DNA of 64,000 bases from Terriglobus roseus (lineage in GTDB: Bacteria > Acidobacteriota > Terriglobia > Terriglobales > Acidobacteriaceae): assembly GCF_900102185.1 (NCBI RefSeq), contig NZ_LT629690.1, positions 1 through 64,000 on the forward strand, written 5' to 3'. Of the stretch, positions 43,176 to 51,631 are shown one piece after another. The position numbers and the translations under genes are program-made. The notes under the pieces were generated by a model that saw only the letters and a program-made list of their open reading frames with translations, was not told the DNA's origin and did no database searches. Each line of letters starts with the position of its first letter. Position 1 is the first letter of the stretch.

Positions 43176-45419
43176 CTATCGCAGTGCTTCCTCAGGCAGC
43201 GATGGACGCCATGAAGACGCCCACTTTGAGGGTTGTGCACCCATCACCACATGAAGTGTTGAGCCGGACTGAATCTCTTCCCATGTAACGACTGGCCTGT
43301 CCAGCGGCTTGCCGTTCAGTGTGGCGGATTGAATGTAGACGTTGCTGTGGCTGTTGTTGTCTGCGATCACGGTGAAGGCTTTGCCGTTGGCGAGTTTCAG
43401 ACTCATGCGGCCGTACATGGGGCTGCCGATCATGTAATCGCCGCTGGCCGGATTCACCGGATACATGCCGAGTGCAGTGAACAGATACCACGCGGACATC
43501 TGGCCGCAATCATCATCACCATCAAGCCCGGCCGGAAGATTTGCGTACTCCTTGTAAGCAATCTCGCGAACCTTGGCCTGCGTCTTCCACGGCTGACCGG
43601 TGAAGTCGTACAGATAGCCGTAGTGATGGCTGGGCTCGTTCTTGTGAACGTTGTGATTGCCCGCGAAGTGTTGATCAAGTTGTTTGTTTGCCACTTCGGG
43701 TCCGCCCATCAACTTCTCAACGCCTGCAATGTCATGGAAGGGTGACCATGTGTAGACCCACGCGTCGCCCTCTGTCCATCCGGAGACGCTGCGGTTGCCA
43801 TCGGTGTCGCGGCTGCCGCCGATGGGTGCCCACTTGCCATCGGATGTTTTGCCGCGCATCAGGTTGTTGCTCTTGTCGAACAGGTTGCGGTCGTTCAGTG
43901 AGCGCTTCAGGAAGAAGCGATAGTCGTCCATGCGACCAAGTGCCTTTGCCACCTGCGCAACGCACCAGTCGTCGTAGCTGTCTTCCAGCGTGCGACTGGT
44001 TGCTTCATCAGTTTTATCGGTGGGAATAAAGCCAAGTTGCTTGTAGTAAGTCAGGCCAGCGCGAGCTTCGTAGGGAGTGTGTTCTTCACGATCCAGCCAG
44101 CGACGCGTGGTGTCACCGTCGGGCGGCGTCATGGCGTCCTTATAGACGGCCTTCCACGCCAGCTCACGATCAAAGCCGTGGAAGCCTTTACGGATGGCTT
44201 CTGCCACCATGCTGTCGGCATGTGTGCCGATCATGATGTTCGTATAGCTGGGATTGGGCCACTTGGGCATCCAACCGCCTTCTTTGTAGTCCTGCAGAAG
44301 TGCGGTGATCATGCCGTCAATGCGTTCTGGTGCAACGAGCGTTAGCAAGCTGTGTTCTGCGCGGAAGGTATCCCATATAGAGTAATCGGTGTACGACGCG
44401 CCGTTATGAATGGTGTCATCAAAGGCGCTGTAGTAGCGACCATATTCTGAGAACACGCGCGGATACAGCAGTGCGTGATACAGCGCAGTGTAGGCGGTGA
44501 TGCGCTCATCCTGAGTAACGCCTGCGATGGTTAGGTTGCTCAGTTTCTGCTGCCAGATGGTGTGAAGTTTCTGGCGTGTGGCGGCGAAGTTCCAAGTGGG
44601 GATTTCTTTGCTGATGTTCTCGCGCGCCTGATCGACGCTGAGGAACGATGTGCCTACGCGAACTTCAATCACTGTGGGCGCGGAGGTTTTTGCAAAGGTG
44701 ACCGATGCGCCATGTGCGGCGGCAGTGTTCAGGCCGTAGGTGTCGCCACCGGTGGTGTGTTGGCGGAACTGCGCAACGAAGTAGCCGCTAAACTTCGGCA
44801 GCGCGAATGGTCCAAGGTTGTTGTCGATGCGGTGCGGGTTCTGGCCGGCGATTTCGCCTTTGGCGATGTCCACTGAGGCTTTGCCGTTAATGCCGGGACG
44901 TGAAGCTTCGAGCACGATGCGAGGTTCCACGCCAGCAGGGAAGGTAAAGCGCATGTAAGCGCAGCGCTCAGTCGCGGTCATCTCGGCGTGGATGATTTTG
45001 CCGTCCTGCGTCTTCATATCCACGCTGTAGAAGTCAGGGTGCGTGGTCTCATGCGCGTGATCGTAGGCAAGCGCGCGAGTTTCGGGCGTGGTCTTCAGTG
45101 CGCCGATCTCAGGCATCAACGTGACGTAGCCAAAGTCACCCATCCATATGGCGGGCTGGTGTGTGCCCATGAAGCCCTGGATGGTCTTATCGCTGTACTC
45201 GTAGCTGGTGACGCTGAGACGGTTCTGGCGCGTCTGCGCGGTCCAATTCGTCATGCCAAAGGGCACAGTCACGAAGGGCATAGTGCCGCCGTAGCCGATT
45301 GGGCCGTTGCCCGTGCCGATGAGTGGATTCACTTCATTGACAGGATCTTTTTGTGCGACCGCAGAGAGGGCGCAGAACAGCGACAGGCAGAAGACGAATC
45401 GTTTGCAAAACCAGACCAT
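43176..45419 (-). CDS. Exported glycoside hydrolase family 92 alpha-mannosidase
   Basis: 747 aa with a signal peptide (CLSLFCALSAVAQ). The GH92 N-terminal beta-sandwich begins VNPLIGTGNGPIGYGGTMPF. The catalytic barrel contains NEPSHHYGYLYDF and GDDDCGQMSAWYLFTALGMY, the conserved acidic and base motifs of calcium-dependent exo-alpha-mannosidases. Likely trims alpha-1,2/1,3-mannosyl branches from mannan or N-glycans outside the cytoplasm. Complements the GH76 enzyme at 27925-29049, although the two are not in one operon. Confidence 0.95.
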   Translation of the reverse strand: MVWFCKRFVFCLSLFCALSAVAQKDPVNEVNPLIGTGNGPIGYGGTMPFVTVPFGMTNWTAQTRQNRLSVTSYEYSDKTIQGFMGTHQPAIWMGDFGYVTLMPEIGALKTTPETRALAYDHAHETTHPDFYSVDMKTQDGKIIHAEMTATERCAYMRFTFPAGVEPRIVLEASRPGINGKASVDIAKGEIAGQNPHRIDNNLGPFALPKFSGYFVAQFRQHTTGGDTYGLNTAAAHGASVTFAKTSAPTVIEVRVGTSFLSVDQARENISKEIPTWNFAATRQKLHTIWQQKLSNLTIAGVTQDERITAYTALYHALLYPRVFSEYGRYYSAFDDTIHNGASYTDYSIWDTFRAEHSLLTLVAPERIDGMITALLQDYKEGGWMPKWPNPSYTNIMIGTHADSMVAEAIRKGFHGFDRELAWKAVYKDAMTPPDGDTTRRWLDREEHTPYEARAGLTYYKQLGFIPTDKTDEATSRTLEDSYDDWCVAQVAKALGRMDDYRFFLKRSLNDRNLFDKSNNLMRGKTSDGKWAPIGGSRDTDGNRSVSGWTEGDAWVYTWSPFHDIAGVEKLMGGPEVANKQLDQHFAGNHNVHKNEPSHHYGYLYDFTGQPWKTQAKVREIAYKEYANLPAGLDGDDDCGQMSAWYLFTALGMYPVNPASGDYMIGSPMYGRMSLKLANGKAFTVIADNNSHSNVYIQSATLNGKPLDRPVVTWEEIQSGSTLHVVMGAQPSKWASSWRPSLPEEALR

Positions 45420-45486
45420 GGCGGAACGCTATCGTGTTCGCTATTGCGAGGGCAAATGGTCGCAGAGGGGTCGATGAATCTTTTCT

Positions 45487-45498
45487 TTCGATATCGAA
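45487..45498. promoter_or_regulatory. 12-bp palindrome, candidate MarR/MhqR operator
   Basis: TTCGATATCGAA is a perfect palindrome 25 bp before the start of the ring-cleaving dioxygenase gene, in AT-rich surroundings. Its size and TCGA half-sites fit MarR-type operators. The likely binder is the MarR gene two positions downstream, making autoregulation probable. Confidence 0.5.
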
Positions 45499-45523
45499 TC
45501 AATTATTGCGGAGGGTTAAGACA

Positions 45524-46507
45524 ATGGCTACCGAACGGGCGAAGATCCAGGGACTGCATCATGTGACGGCAATTGCTTCCGATCCGCAGCGCAATCTGGA
45601 TTTCTATACACAGGTGCTGGGTTTGCGGTTGGTGAAGAAGACCGTGAATTTTGACGATCCGGGCACGTATCACTTTTATTTTGGCGACGATGCCGGTACG
45701 CCGGGAACGATTTTGACGTTCTTCCCCTGGCCGGGTGCGCGTCGTGGACTTGCAGGTGCAGGTGAGGTGACCCACACGGCGTTCTCTGTGCCGACGGTTT
45801 CCATCCCTTACTGGGAGAAGCGGCTTACGGACGAGGGTGTTCTGGTGGAACACACAGGTCTGCGTTTCAACGGTGCGGAGGATGTGCTGACGTTTGCCGA
45901 CCCCGATGGCATGAAGCTTGAGATTGTGGGCCATGTGGATGCTCCTGCTGCGACGCAGGCGCCCCGGTATGCGGACGTGCCTGCGGAACACAGCATTCGT
46001 GGCTTCTTTGGCGTGACCATGCTGCATCGCAGCGAAAAGGCGACAGCGGATACGCTGGCGTGGATGGGCTTTGCAGAGACAGGCCGTGACGGCAACCGCA
46101 TTCGTTACGCATCTCCGGAAGGCGCGGCACTGGGCAACCACATTGATGTGTTGGTGAACCCAAATGCCGGTTATGGGCGCAGCGGTGCGGGATCGGTGCA
46201 CCACATCGCGTTTCGTACCCCGAATGATGAATCGCAGCTTGCATGGAGAGAGGAGATCCTGAAGCATCTGCCGGTGACGACGGTGCAGGATCGTGACTAC
46301 TTCCACTCCATCTACTTCCGTGAACCGGGTGGTGTGCTGTTTGAGATGGCAACAGACGAGCCGGGCTTTGCGATCGACGAGCCGATCGAGACGCTCGGCG
46401 AGGCGCTGCGTGTGCCGAAGATGCACCAGGGACTGCTTGATCAGATTGAGCGCCGGTTGATCCCGGTGGAACTGAAGCAGTCGTCGAAGACGGTGGTGAC
46501 GGCGTAA
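45524..46507 (+). CDS. Ring-cleaving dioxygenase, VOC superfamily (MhqO/MhqA-like)
   Basis: 327 aa with two vicinal-oxygen-chelate modules. Metal-ligand candidates are the His in LHHVTAIASDPQRNLDFYTQ, a second His in VHHIAFRTPND and the Glu in FREPGGVLFEMATDEPGF. MhqO-like enzymes open hydroquinone-type rings and act in quinone detoxification. GGAGG lies 9 nt before ATG 45524; the longer frame from 45353 overlaps the divergent GH92 gene and is not used. First gene of an mhq-like operon with a carboxylesterase and a MarR regulator. Confidence 0.9.
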   Translation: MATERAKIQGLHHVTAIASDPQRNLDFYTQVLGLRLVKKTVNFDDPGTYHFYFGDDAGTPGTILTFFPWPGARRGLAGAGEVTHTAFSVPTVSIPYWEKRLTDEGVLVEHTGLRFNGAEDVLTFADPDGMKLEIVGHVDAPAATQAPRYADVPAEHSIRGFFGVTMLHRSEKATADTLAWMGFAETGRDGNRIRYASPEGAALGNHIDVLVNPNAGYGRSGAGSVHHIAFRTPNDESQLAWREEILKHLPVTTVQDRDYFHSIYFREPGGVLFEMATDEPGFAIDEPIETLGEALRVPKMHQGLLDQIERRLIPVELKQSSKTVVTA

Positions 46508-46539
46508 GGCCGCCATCCCGCGAAGAAAGGAGATTGAGA

Positions 46540-47193
46540 ATGCAAGGACCGCATGATCTGAGTCCGGTTTACACGGCAGGCGAGCCTCTAAAGGAGGCCG
46601 CCGGAGTCGTTGTGCTGCTGCATGGCCGCGGCAGCAACGCGGGAGACATCCTTGGGCTGTCACGTGCCTTTATGGATATGAAACTGGCATTCGTTGCGCC
46701 GCAAGCCGCGGGAAATGTCTGGTATCCGCAGCGATTCATTGCACCACGCGAGATGAATGAGCCGGATCTTTCTTCGGCTCTGATGAAGGTGAAGCGCATT
46801 GTCGATGGCCTTGTGGGCAGCGGTATCCCCACCGAACGCATAGTTATTGCGGGGTTCTCGCAAGGCGCTTGCCTGGCATCTGAGTTTGTTGCATCCAACC
46901 CGGCGCGGTATGCCGGCTTGATTGCATTTACGGGTGGCCTGATTGGGCCGCTGGGAAGCGATCTGCATCACGACGGCGATCTGGCAGGCACGCCCGCATT
47001 ATTTTTATGCGGCGACCCTGATCCGCACATACCTTTTGTGCGTGTGGAAGAGTCTGTAGAAGAGCTGAAGCGTATGGGCGCGGAAGTTTCATTACATCGT
47101 TATCCTGGAAAACCGCACAACGTAAGCGCGGAAGAACTGGAGCAGGCGCGTATCCTTCTCCAGAAGGTTTTTTCGCAGAATTCAACGAACTAG
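46540..47193 (+). CDS. Alpha/beta hydrolase, carboxylesterase/phospholipase type (MhqD-like)
   Basis: 217 aa. Nucleophile Ser107 in GFSQG, Asp159 or Asp161 in GDPDPHIP and His193 in GKPHNVS form the triad; the LLHGRGSNAGD oxyanion loop is near 27-37. AGGAG precedes ATG 46540. In mhq systems this hydrolase is encoded with the VOC dioxygenase and probably processes ring-opened or conjugated quinone products. It lies 32 bp after the dioxygenase gene and 19 bp before marR. Confidence 0.9.
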   Translation: MQGPHDLSPVYTAGEPLKEAAGVVVLLHGRGSNAGDILGLSRAFMDMKLAFVAPQAAGNVWYPQRFIAPREMNEPDLSSALMKVKRIVDGLVGSGIPTERIVIAGFSQGACLASEFVASNPARYAGLIAFTGGLIGPLGSDLHHDGDLAGTPALFLCGDPDPHIPFVRVEESVEELKRMGAEVSLHRYPGKPHNVSAEELEQARILLQKVFSQNSTN

Positions 47194-47212
47194 CAGAAGA
47201 TGGAGAGAGCGC

Positions 47213-47704
47213 ATGCAAACGATGCACGAATCCGAAACGAGCGAAACGCATTTCACATCGGCAGCCAGCCTATGGCTGGTGATGATGAAGGCGTATCGTT
47301 CCATGGAAGCGTATATCGAAAGCACCGTCGCGGCGCAGGACATTGGTCTGAGTGACTTCATGATCATGGAGGCCCTGCTGCATAAGGGCCCCATGAGCAT
47401 GTCGCAGATCGGTGACAAGGTGCTGCTGGCGAATCCCTCCATGACTGCCGCGGTCGACCGGCTGGAAAAGCTGGGGTATGTTTCGCGGTGTAGCGGAGCG
47501 ACGGACAAGCGTGTCCGTACCGTGGACCTGACCAAAGAGGGCCGCAAGGTGATCCGCCGTATCTTTACGCAACATGAACAGGATCTGGAAGAGGTCATGG
47601 CTGGCGTCTGCGCCACGATGCGCGGACCCGTCCGTGATGCCTTGAAGAAGATCGGGCTTGCGGCTAAGGCCAAGACCGTAGCACGTACCTTAACAACGGA
47701 CTGA
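47213..47704 (+). CDS. MarR family regulator of the mhq-like operon
   Basis: 163 aa winged-helix repressor. HTH and wing: MSMSQIGDKVLLANPSMTAAVDRLEKLGYVSR followed by DKRVRTVDLTKEGR, the conserved D-x-R wing. Two Cys (in SRCSGATD and GVCATM) could sense electrophiles, though MhqR itself is thought to act by ligand binding. GGAGAG precedes the ATG. Third gene of the operon, so it is autoregulated if the upstream palindrome is its site. Confidence 0.92.
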   Translation: MQTMHESETSETHFTSAASLWLVMMKAYRSMEAYIESTVAAQDIGLSDFMIMEALLHKGPMSMSQIGDKVLLANPSMTAAVDRLEKLGYVSRCSGATDKRVRTVDLTKEGRKVIRRIFTQHEQDLEEVMAGVCATMRGPVRDALKKIGLAAKAKTVARTLTTD

Positions 47705-47775
47705 TCGCTTTCCAGCGTGTTCCCTTACGAATACCGGTGTCGCAACATCGGGTGTCCCCTCCGTACAATGTCTGC

Positions 47776-48264
47776 ATGGATCGGGAACGTTTTGGACGTG
47801 TGCTTGGACGCGGAGCTCGGATGGCGGCGCGCACTGCCTTTGAGGCCGTCGATGCGGCGACTTCTCCGTCGCCGGCGACGCCATCACGTCCAGCTTCGCC
47901 ACCTCAACCACAGGTGATTCCGCCGCGCACAGAACCTGTGGTGCAACGGCCAGTTTCGCAGCCTGTTGCTGCGGCTCGGCCGGATTTTGTGCAGGCTGCT
48001 GCAGCTGCCAGGCAAGGTGTGGCAGCTGCCAAGCAAGGTGTCGCTGCTCCGCTGAAAAGAGCATCGCGTGCGCTTTGGCATGAACTCACGGGCAGCTTCT
48101 TCGCCCTGTTTGCGTTGTCGTTCACTGCGGCCACATGGAAGACTCGACATAACGCGGTGAGCGCCATCCCGGATGATCGCCACCGCTTTTATGCCTTTTG
48201 TGTCCTAGCTCTGTTGTTCGGATATTTCAGCGTGAGCAGCTTCGTGCGGGCGCGGCGCGCCTAA
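47776..48264 (+). CDS. Small membrane protein with Ala/Pro-rich head
   Basis: 162 aa. A positively charged N-terminus and a long Pro/Gln/Ala stretch with two copies of an AAARQGVAAAKQGVAA-type repeat precede two C-terminal transmembrane helices (LTGSFFALFALSFTAATW and FYAFCVLALLFGYFSVSSFV). The family is not recognised. The stop codon overlaps the start of the next gene (TAATG), so the two are coupled. Confidence 0.7.
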   Translation: MDRERFGRVLGRGARMAARTAFEAVDAATSPSPATPSRPASPPQPQVIPPRTEPVVQRPVSQPVAAARPDFVQAAAAARQGVAAAKQGVAAPLKRASRALWHELTGSFFALFALSFTAATWKTRHNAVSAIPDDRHRFYAFCVLALLFGYFSVSSFVRARRA

Positions 48265-48503
48265 TGGATACATCACCTTCTACCGTTGTGCATCTCATGG
48301 ATGAAACCGCCGAAACGGATACGGCGCGTCAAACAGGAGAGACGGGTAAGAAGATGGCGTTGAAGAAATCATTGTGGGTGATTGGTGGGGTATGTGCTGC
48401 CGCTGCAGGATGGATTGTGCTGGGACCGAAACGCACTCAGGCGGTTCAGGACCTGGCCCGTCAATTGGAAACTGCCTGGTCCGATCATCACACCCAAACA
48501 TAA
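48264..48503 (+). CDS. Small single-helix membrane protein
   Basis: 79 aa. An acidic 35-residue cytoplasmic head is followed by one helix (SLWVIGGVCAAAAGWIVLG) and a short amphipathic tail. Family unknown. Start chosen at the TAATG overlap with the preceding gene, which argues for a shared function in the membrane. Confidence 0.6.
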   Translation: MDTSPSTVVHLMDETAETDTARQTGETGKKMALKKSLWVIGGVCAAAAGWIVLGPKRTQAVQDLARQLETAWSDHHTQT

Positions 48504-48641
48504 AACGGACGACATTTCCTCACCCGATGTGCGATTGCGATGGGAAGGCTGCCCGCGTAAGGTAGAGAACACCGCATTTGCACGATGCGTCTCCGGATGG
48601 TTCGGATCGCAATTGGGGACGGTAACGCAGGAGGAGGCGAG

Positions 48642-48932
48642 ATGAACGGACGCATCAAGGAACTGATCCAGCAATTGGGAGAGGCCATTCACGAATCCGT
48701 CTCAGAATCAGAGCAGATATCCGGCGTGGTGCGGGAGATCCGTGAAGAAGGATTTGATGTCCTGCTGATGCTGGAGGCCACCATTGGCCTGAACGAAGTC
48801 ACTGACGATGAGGATACGGACGACGTCGCAGAGCCCGGTGAAACGTTCACCCGGAACGATGTGTCGTTCCTAAAGTCGCTGCGTATCTCACTGCCGGACG
48901 AACCCGCCGACCCCGAAGAAAACGAATCGTAA
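48642..48932 (+). CDS. Acidic hypothetical protein
   Basis: 96 aa, strongly acidic C-terminus (DDEDTDDVAEPGE). The N-terminal 60 residues (NGRIKELIQQLGEAIHESVSES) are helical. GGAGG precedes ATG 48642. Not recognised; about 140 bp upstream of glgC on the same strand. No membrane or signal segment. Confidence 0.7.
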   Translation: MNGRIKELIQQLGEAIHESVSESEQISGVVREIREEGFDVLLMLEATIGLNEVTDDEDTDDVAEPGETFTRNDVSFLKSLRISLPDEPADPEENES

Positions 48933-49072
48933 TCTCAACGCGTTATACTCCTGCCGCGGTTGCTGGATTCTGCATCGAAGGGATTATGGGTGACAGCTTT
49001 CGGCTTGCGCAGACAGGTTCTGTCTGTCTAATGTTTCGCTGAAGCCTTTCAGGTTCGCCCGGGGATGAGTGA

Positions 49073-50326
49073 ATGAAAGATACGCTTGGAGTACTGCTGG
49101 CCGGAGGCGCTGGCGAACGTTTGTTTCCGCTGACCAAGGAACGCGCAAAGCCCGCGGTGCCGTTCGGCGGACAATATCGCATCATCGACATCACGCTCTC
49201 AAACTGCATTAACAGTGACCTGCGCAAGGTCTACATCATGACGCAGTACAAAGCGCTGAGCCTGAACCGCCACATCCGTGAAGGCTGGGGTTCGGTTGTG
49301 GCCAATGAATTGGGCGAGTTCATTGAGATTTTGCCGCCCATGCAGCGTGTGAATAAGAGCTGGTATCAGGGAACGGCAGATGCGGTGTACCAGAACATCT
49401 ATTCCATCGGTTCCGAACAGCCAAAGCACGTGATCATCCTCTCAGGCGACCACATCTACAAGATGAACTATGGCCTGATGATGGATCAGCATGTGCAGAG
49501 TGGTGCGGCATGCACCATCGCTACGCTGCCAGTCGATCCGAACGAAGTTGCCGGCTTCGGTGTGGTGGAAGTGTCCAGTAGCGGCGAAGTGATCGGGTTT
49601 CAGGAAAAGCCCAAGACCACCAACATCCGGTCGCCGTTTAATCCGGAAAAGGTGGATGCCTCCATGGGCATTTACATCTTCAATACGGATGTATTGCTGC
49701 CGGAGTTGATGGCGGACGCGGAGAAGACCGATTCCAAGCACGATTTCGGTCACAACATCCTTCCCGGGCTCCTGGGACGCTTCAAGGTTTCCGCTTATAA
49801 CTTCGTTGATGAAAACCGCAAGGAAGCGCTCTACTGGCGCGACGTGGGTACGCTGGACTCTTACTATGAAGCGAATCTGGATATCGCTTCGGTGAGCCCG
49901 GTGTTCAACCTCTACGATCGCGATTGGCCTATGAGAACGCGGCCCACGCAGTATCCTCCGGCGAAGTTTGTCTTCGGCGAGATGGGACGCACGGGCATGG
50001 CGGTCAACTCTGTTGTTTCGCCGGGATGCGTTGTGTCAGGATCGGCCGTGCGCCAAAGCGTTCTATCGCAGGACGTGCGTGTGAATTCGTTCTCTGACAT
50101 CGATTCGTCAGTGATCTTCAACCATGTGAATATCGGCCGTCATTGCCGTATCCGTCGCGCCATCATCGATCGTGACGTGCACATTCCGGATGGCACCGTG
50201 ATCGGTTACGACAGCAACGAAGACCGCAAGAAGTATCACGTCACACCAAGTGGCATCACGGTTGTCACCCGCGACATCACGCCGTACGAAAATCCGGTAA
50301 GCCCGGAATTCATGCAGACCATGTAA
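49073..50326 (+). CDS. glgC: Glucose-1-phosphate adenylyltransferase
   Basis: 417 aa. Makes ADP-glucose from ATP and glucose-1-phosphate, the committed step of bacterial glycogen synthesis, allosterically regulated. N-terminal nucleotidyltransferase signature LLAGGAGERLFPLTKERAKP, the GTADAVYQN active-site segment (QGTADAVYQNI) and IILSGDHIYKMNY are intact. A C-terminal left-handed beta-helix with hexapeptide repeats completes it. A 7-bp hairpin (49010-49026) lies upstream. It ends at a bidirectional terminator. No other glycogen gene is adjacent. Confidence 0.97.
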   Translation: MKDTLGVLLAGGAGERLFPLTKERAKPAVPFGGQYRIIDITLSNCINSDLRKVYIMTQYKALSLNRHIREGWGSVVANELGEFIEILPPMQRVNKSWYQGTADAVYQNIYSIGSEQPKHVIILSGDHIYKMNYGLMMDQHVQSGAACTIATLPVDPNEVAGFGVVEVSSSGEVIGFQEKPKTTNIRSPFNPEKVDASMGIYIFNTDVLLPELMADAEKTDSKHDFGHNILPGLLGRFKVSAYNFVDENRKEALYWRDVGTLDSYYEANLDIASVSPVFNLYDRDWPMRTRPTQYPPAKFVFGEMGRTGMAVNSVVSPGCVVSGSAVRQSVLSQDVRVNSFSDIDSSVIFNHVNIGRHCRIRRAIIDRDVHIPDGTVIGYDSNEDRKKYHVTPSGITVVTRDITPYENPVSPEFMQTM

Positions 50327-50343
50327 GTGTTTTTGAAGACAAG

Positions 50344-50373
50344 AAAGAGGCCCGGAGCGATCCGGGCCTCTTT
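50344..50373. terminator. Bidirectional terminator between glgC and the outer-membrane protein gene
   Basis: 13-bp arms 50344-50356 and 50361-50373 with a GCGA tetraloop, flanked by AAA and TTT, followed by GTTTTGG on the plus strand. Serves convergent genes. Confidence 0.88.
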
Positions 50374-50390
50374 GTTTTGGATGGACTGGT

Positions 50391-51101
50391 TTAGCGATCG
50401 CCGAAGCGATAGACTACGCCGCCCGAGATGGAGAAGAACTCGCGCAGCTCTGTGCCGAAGTGCTCAAACACAAGATCCGGCGAAACGCGAATGGCCCAGC
50501 GTGCCGAGCGGTTGAAGTCGATGCTGCCGCCCACCACGCCATTGAAGGCGGTGCGGTTGGTGTACAGACCGGTTGTGTTGAAGAAGGTCTGCGACGAAAG
50601 GCCAGCTGGGTTGCTGTGGTCAAAGTTGCCGCTGCTGGCGCCAGCCAATGCGTGCAGGTTGATGCCTGCGCGCTGGTTGCCAACCCAGTGGTACTGCGCG
50701 CCACCCATGTAGATCATCTGCGAGACGAACGGCAGTGTCTGGATCTTGGGATTCGTGGACTGGGCTGCTGGCAGGGCAGGTGTCGTGCCACCGTCCCAAC
50801 GAAGATCGGCTGCAGCACCCCACTTTGGCGTGATCCAGTAGGTGCCCATCACTTCGCCACCGCCCATGTTGTAACGCTTGGGGATGTTCTGCCCGGCCTG
50901 GCCATTCAGGAAGTTGAGGCCACCAAAAACTTCGTACTTTTCTGTGTAGGTGACTGGAGGTGGTGGACGGAAGGTGTCCTGGGCCCGCGCGGTGGCGGCT
51001 GCGGCAAATCCGCAGAGGGCAGCAAGTCCAGCAATGACAACGTTACGGGCAGACACCAGGGACGGCCCGGCAGGACGCCGCCGGGGACGGGAAATAAGCA
51101 T
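50391..51101 (-). CDS. Outer-membrane beta-barrel protein
   Basis: 236 aa. A basic N-terminus and signal (VVIAGLAALCGFAAAATARAQ) precede eight or so amphipathic beta-strands of the OmpA/OmpW-like small-barrel kind (YEVFGGLNFLNG, GAQYHWVGNQRAGINLHALAG). The final residues are VVYRFGDR, lacking a C-terminal aromatic, so the last strand is atypical. Function unknown; structural porin-like or adhesin-like roles are both possible. Confidence 0.8.
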   Translation of the reverse strand: MLISRPRRRPAGPSLVSARNVVIAGLAALCGFAAAATARAQDTFRPPPPVTYTEKYEVFGGLNFLNGQAGQNIPKRYNMGGGEVMGTYWITPKWGAAADLRWDGGTTPALPAAQSTNPKIQTLPFVSQMIYMGGAQYHWVGNQRAGINLHALAGASSGNFDHSNPAGLSSQTFFNTTGLYTNRTAFNGVVGGSIDFNRSARWAIRVSPDLVFEHFGTELREFFSISGGVVYRFGDR

Positions 51102-51292
51102 GTTCCTCCACTGCAGGCAGCCCCCAGGCGGTTCCGCGCGGTCGTGCGGCGGCGGTGTGGGACTGCACCCATTCAGGATATACCGTCAACCGCCGTTCCT
51201 GCCTTCGCATCACGCCAGACTCACCGGATTTGTGCGACAATGGGCTGGATCAGGTAACGCCATTGCGCGGCCTGCTTTCGGAGGTTTCTGCC

Positions 51293-51505
51293 ATGCTCAA
51301 TGACCTGTTCCAGCCCATGCACCTGCTGATCATCGGCCTTATCGTTGTGGTGTTCTTCGGTGGGAAGAAGCTGCCGGAACTGGGTAAGGGACTTGGTGAA
51401 GGCCTGAAGGGCTTCAAGGAAGGCCTGAAGGGCGTGACTGACGATGTGAAGACCGACGCGCACATTGTGACGCCGGAGCCGAAGGAGCCTGCGACCAAGT
51501 CGTAG
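51293..51505 (+). CDS. tatA: Twin-arginine translocase subunit TatA
   Basis: 70 aa. One short transmembrane helix (MHLLIIGLIVVVFFGGKKLP), the conserved FGxKKLPELG hinge and an amphipathic helix rich in Gly and Lys (GLGEGLKGFKEGLKGV) are diagnostic of TatA, which forms the protein-conducting oligomer for folded Tat substrates such as the flavoprotein at 4306-5661. GGAGG lies 9 nt before ATG 51293. No tatC in the window. Ends at a strong terminator. Confidence 0.93.
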   Translation: MLNDLFQPMHLLIIGLIVVVFFGGKKLPELGKGLGEGLKGFKEGLKGVTDDVKTDAHIVTPEPKEPATKS

Positions 51506-51524
51506 TCTGCTCCCATGTTTTGCG

Positions 51525-51554
51525 AAGAGGCACAGGACATATCCTGTGCCTCTT
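51525..51554 (+). terminator. tatA intrinsic terminator
   Basis: 13-bp arms 51525-51537 and 51542-51554 with a CATA loop, followed by TTTCC. Begins 20 bp past the tatA stop. Confidence 0.88.
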
Positions 51555-51631
51555 TCCATTTGTGGCACTTTCACCTTCTGTAGGAAAGCGGTATCGTGCA
51601 TCGTACTGCTTACGAAAGGTGAATCCGCCCC

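Noticed and set aside
45503-46663. 386-codon minus-strand frame opposite the ring-cleaving dioxygenase
   Set aside because: Arg/His-rich composition typical of an antisense shadow; the plus-strand VOC and hydrolase genes are well supported.
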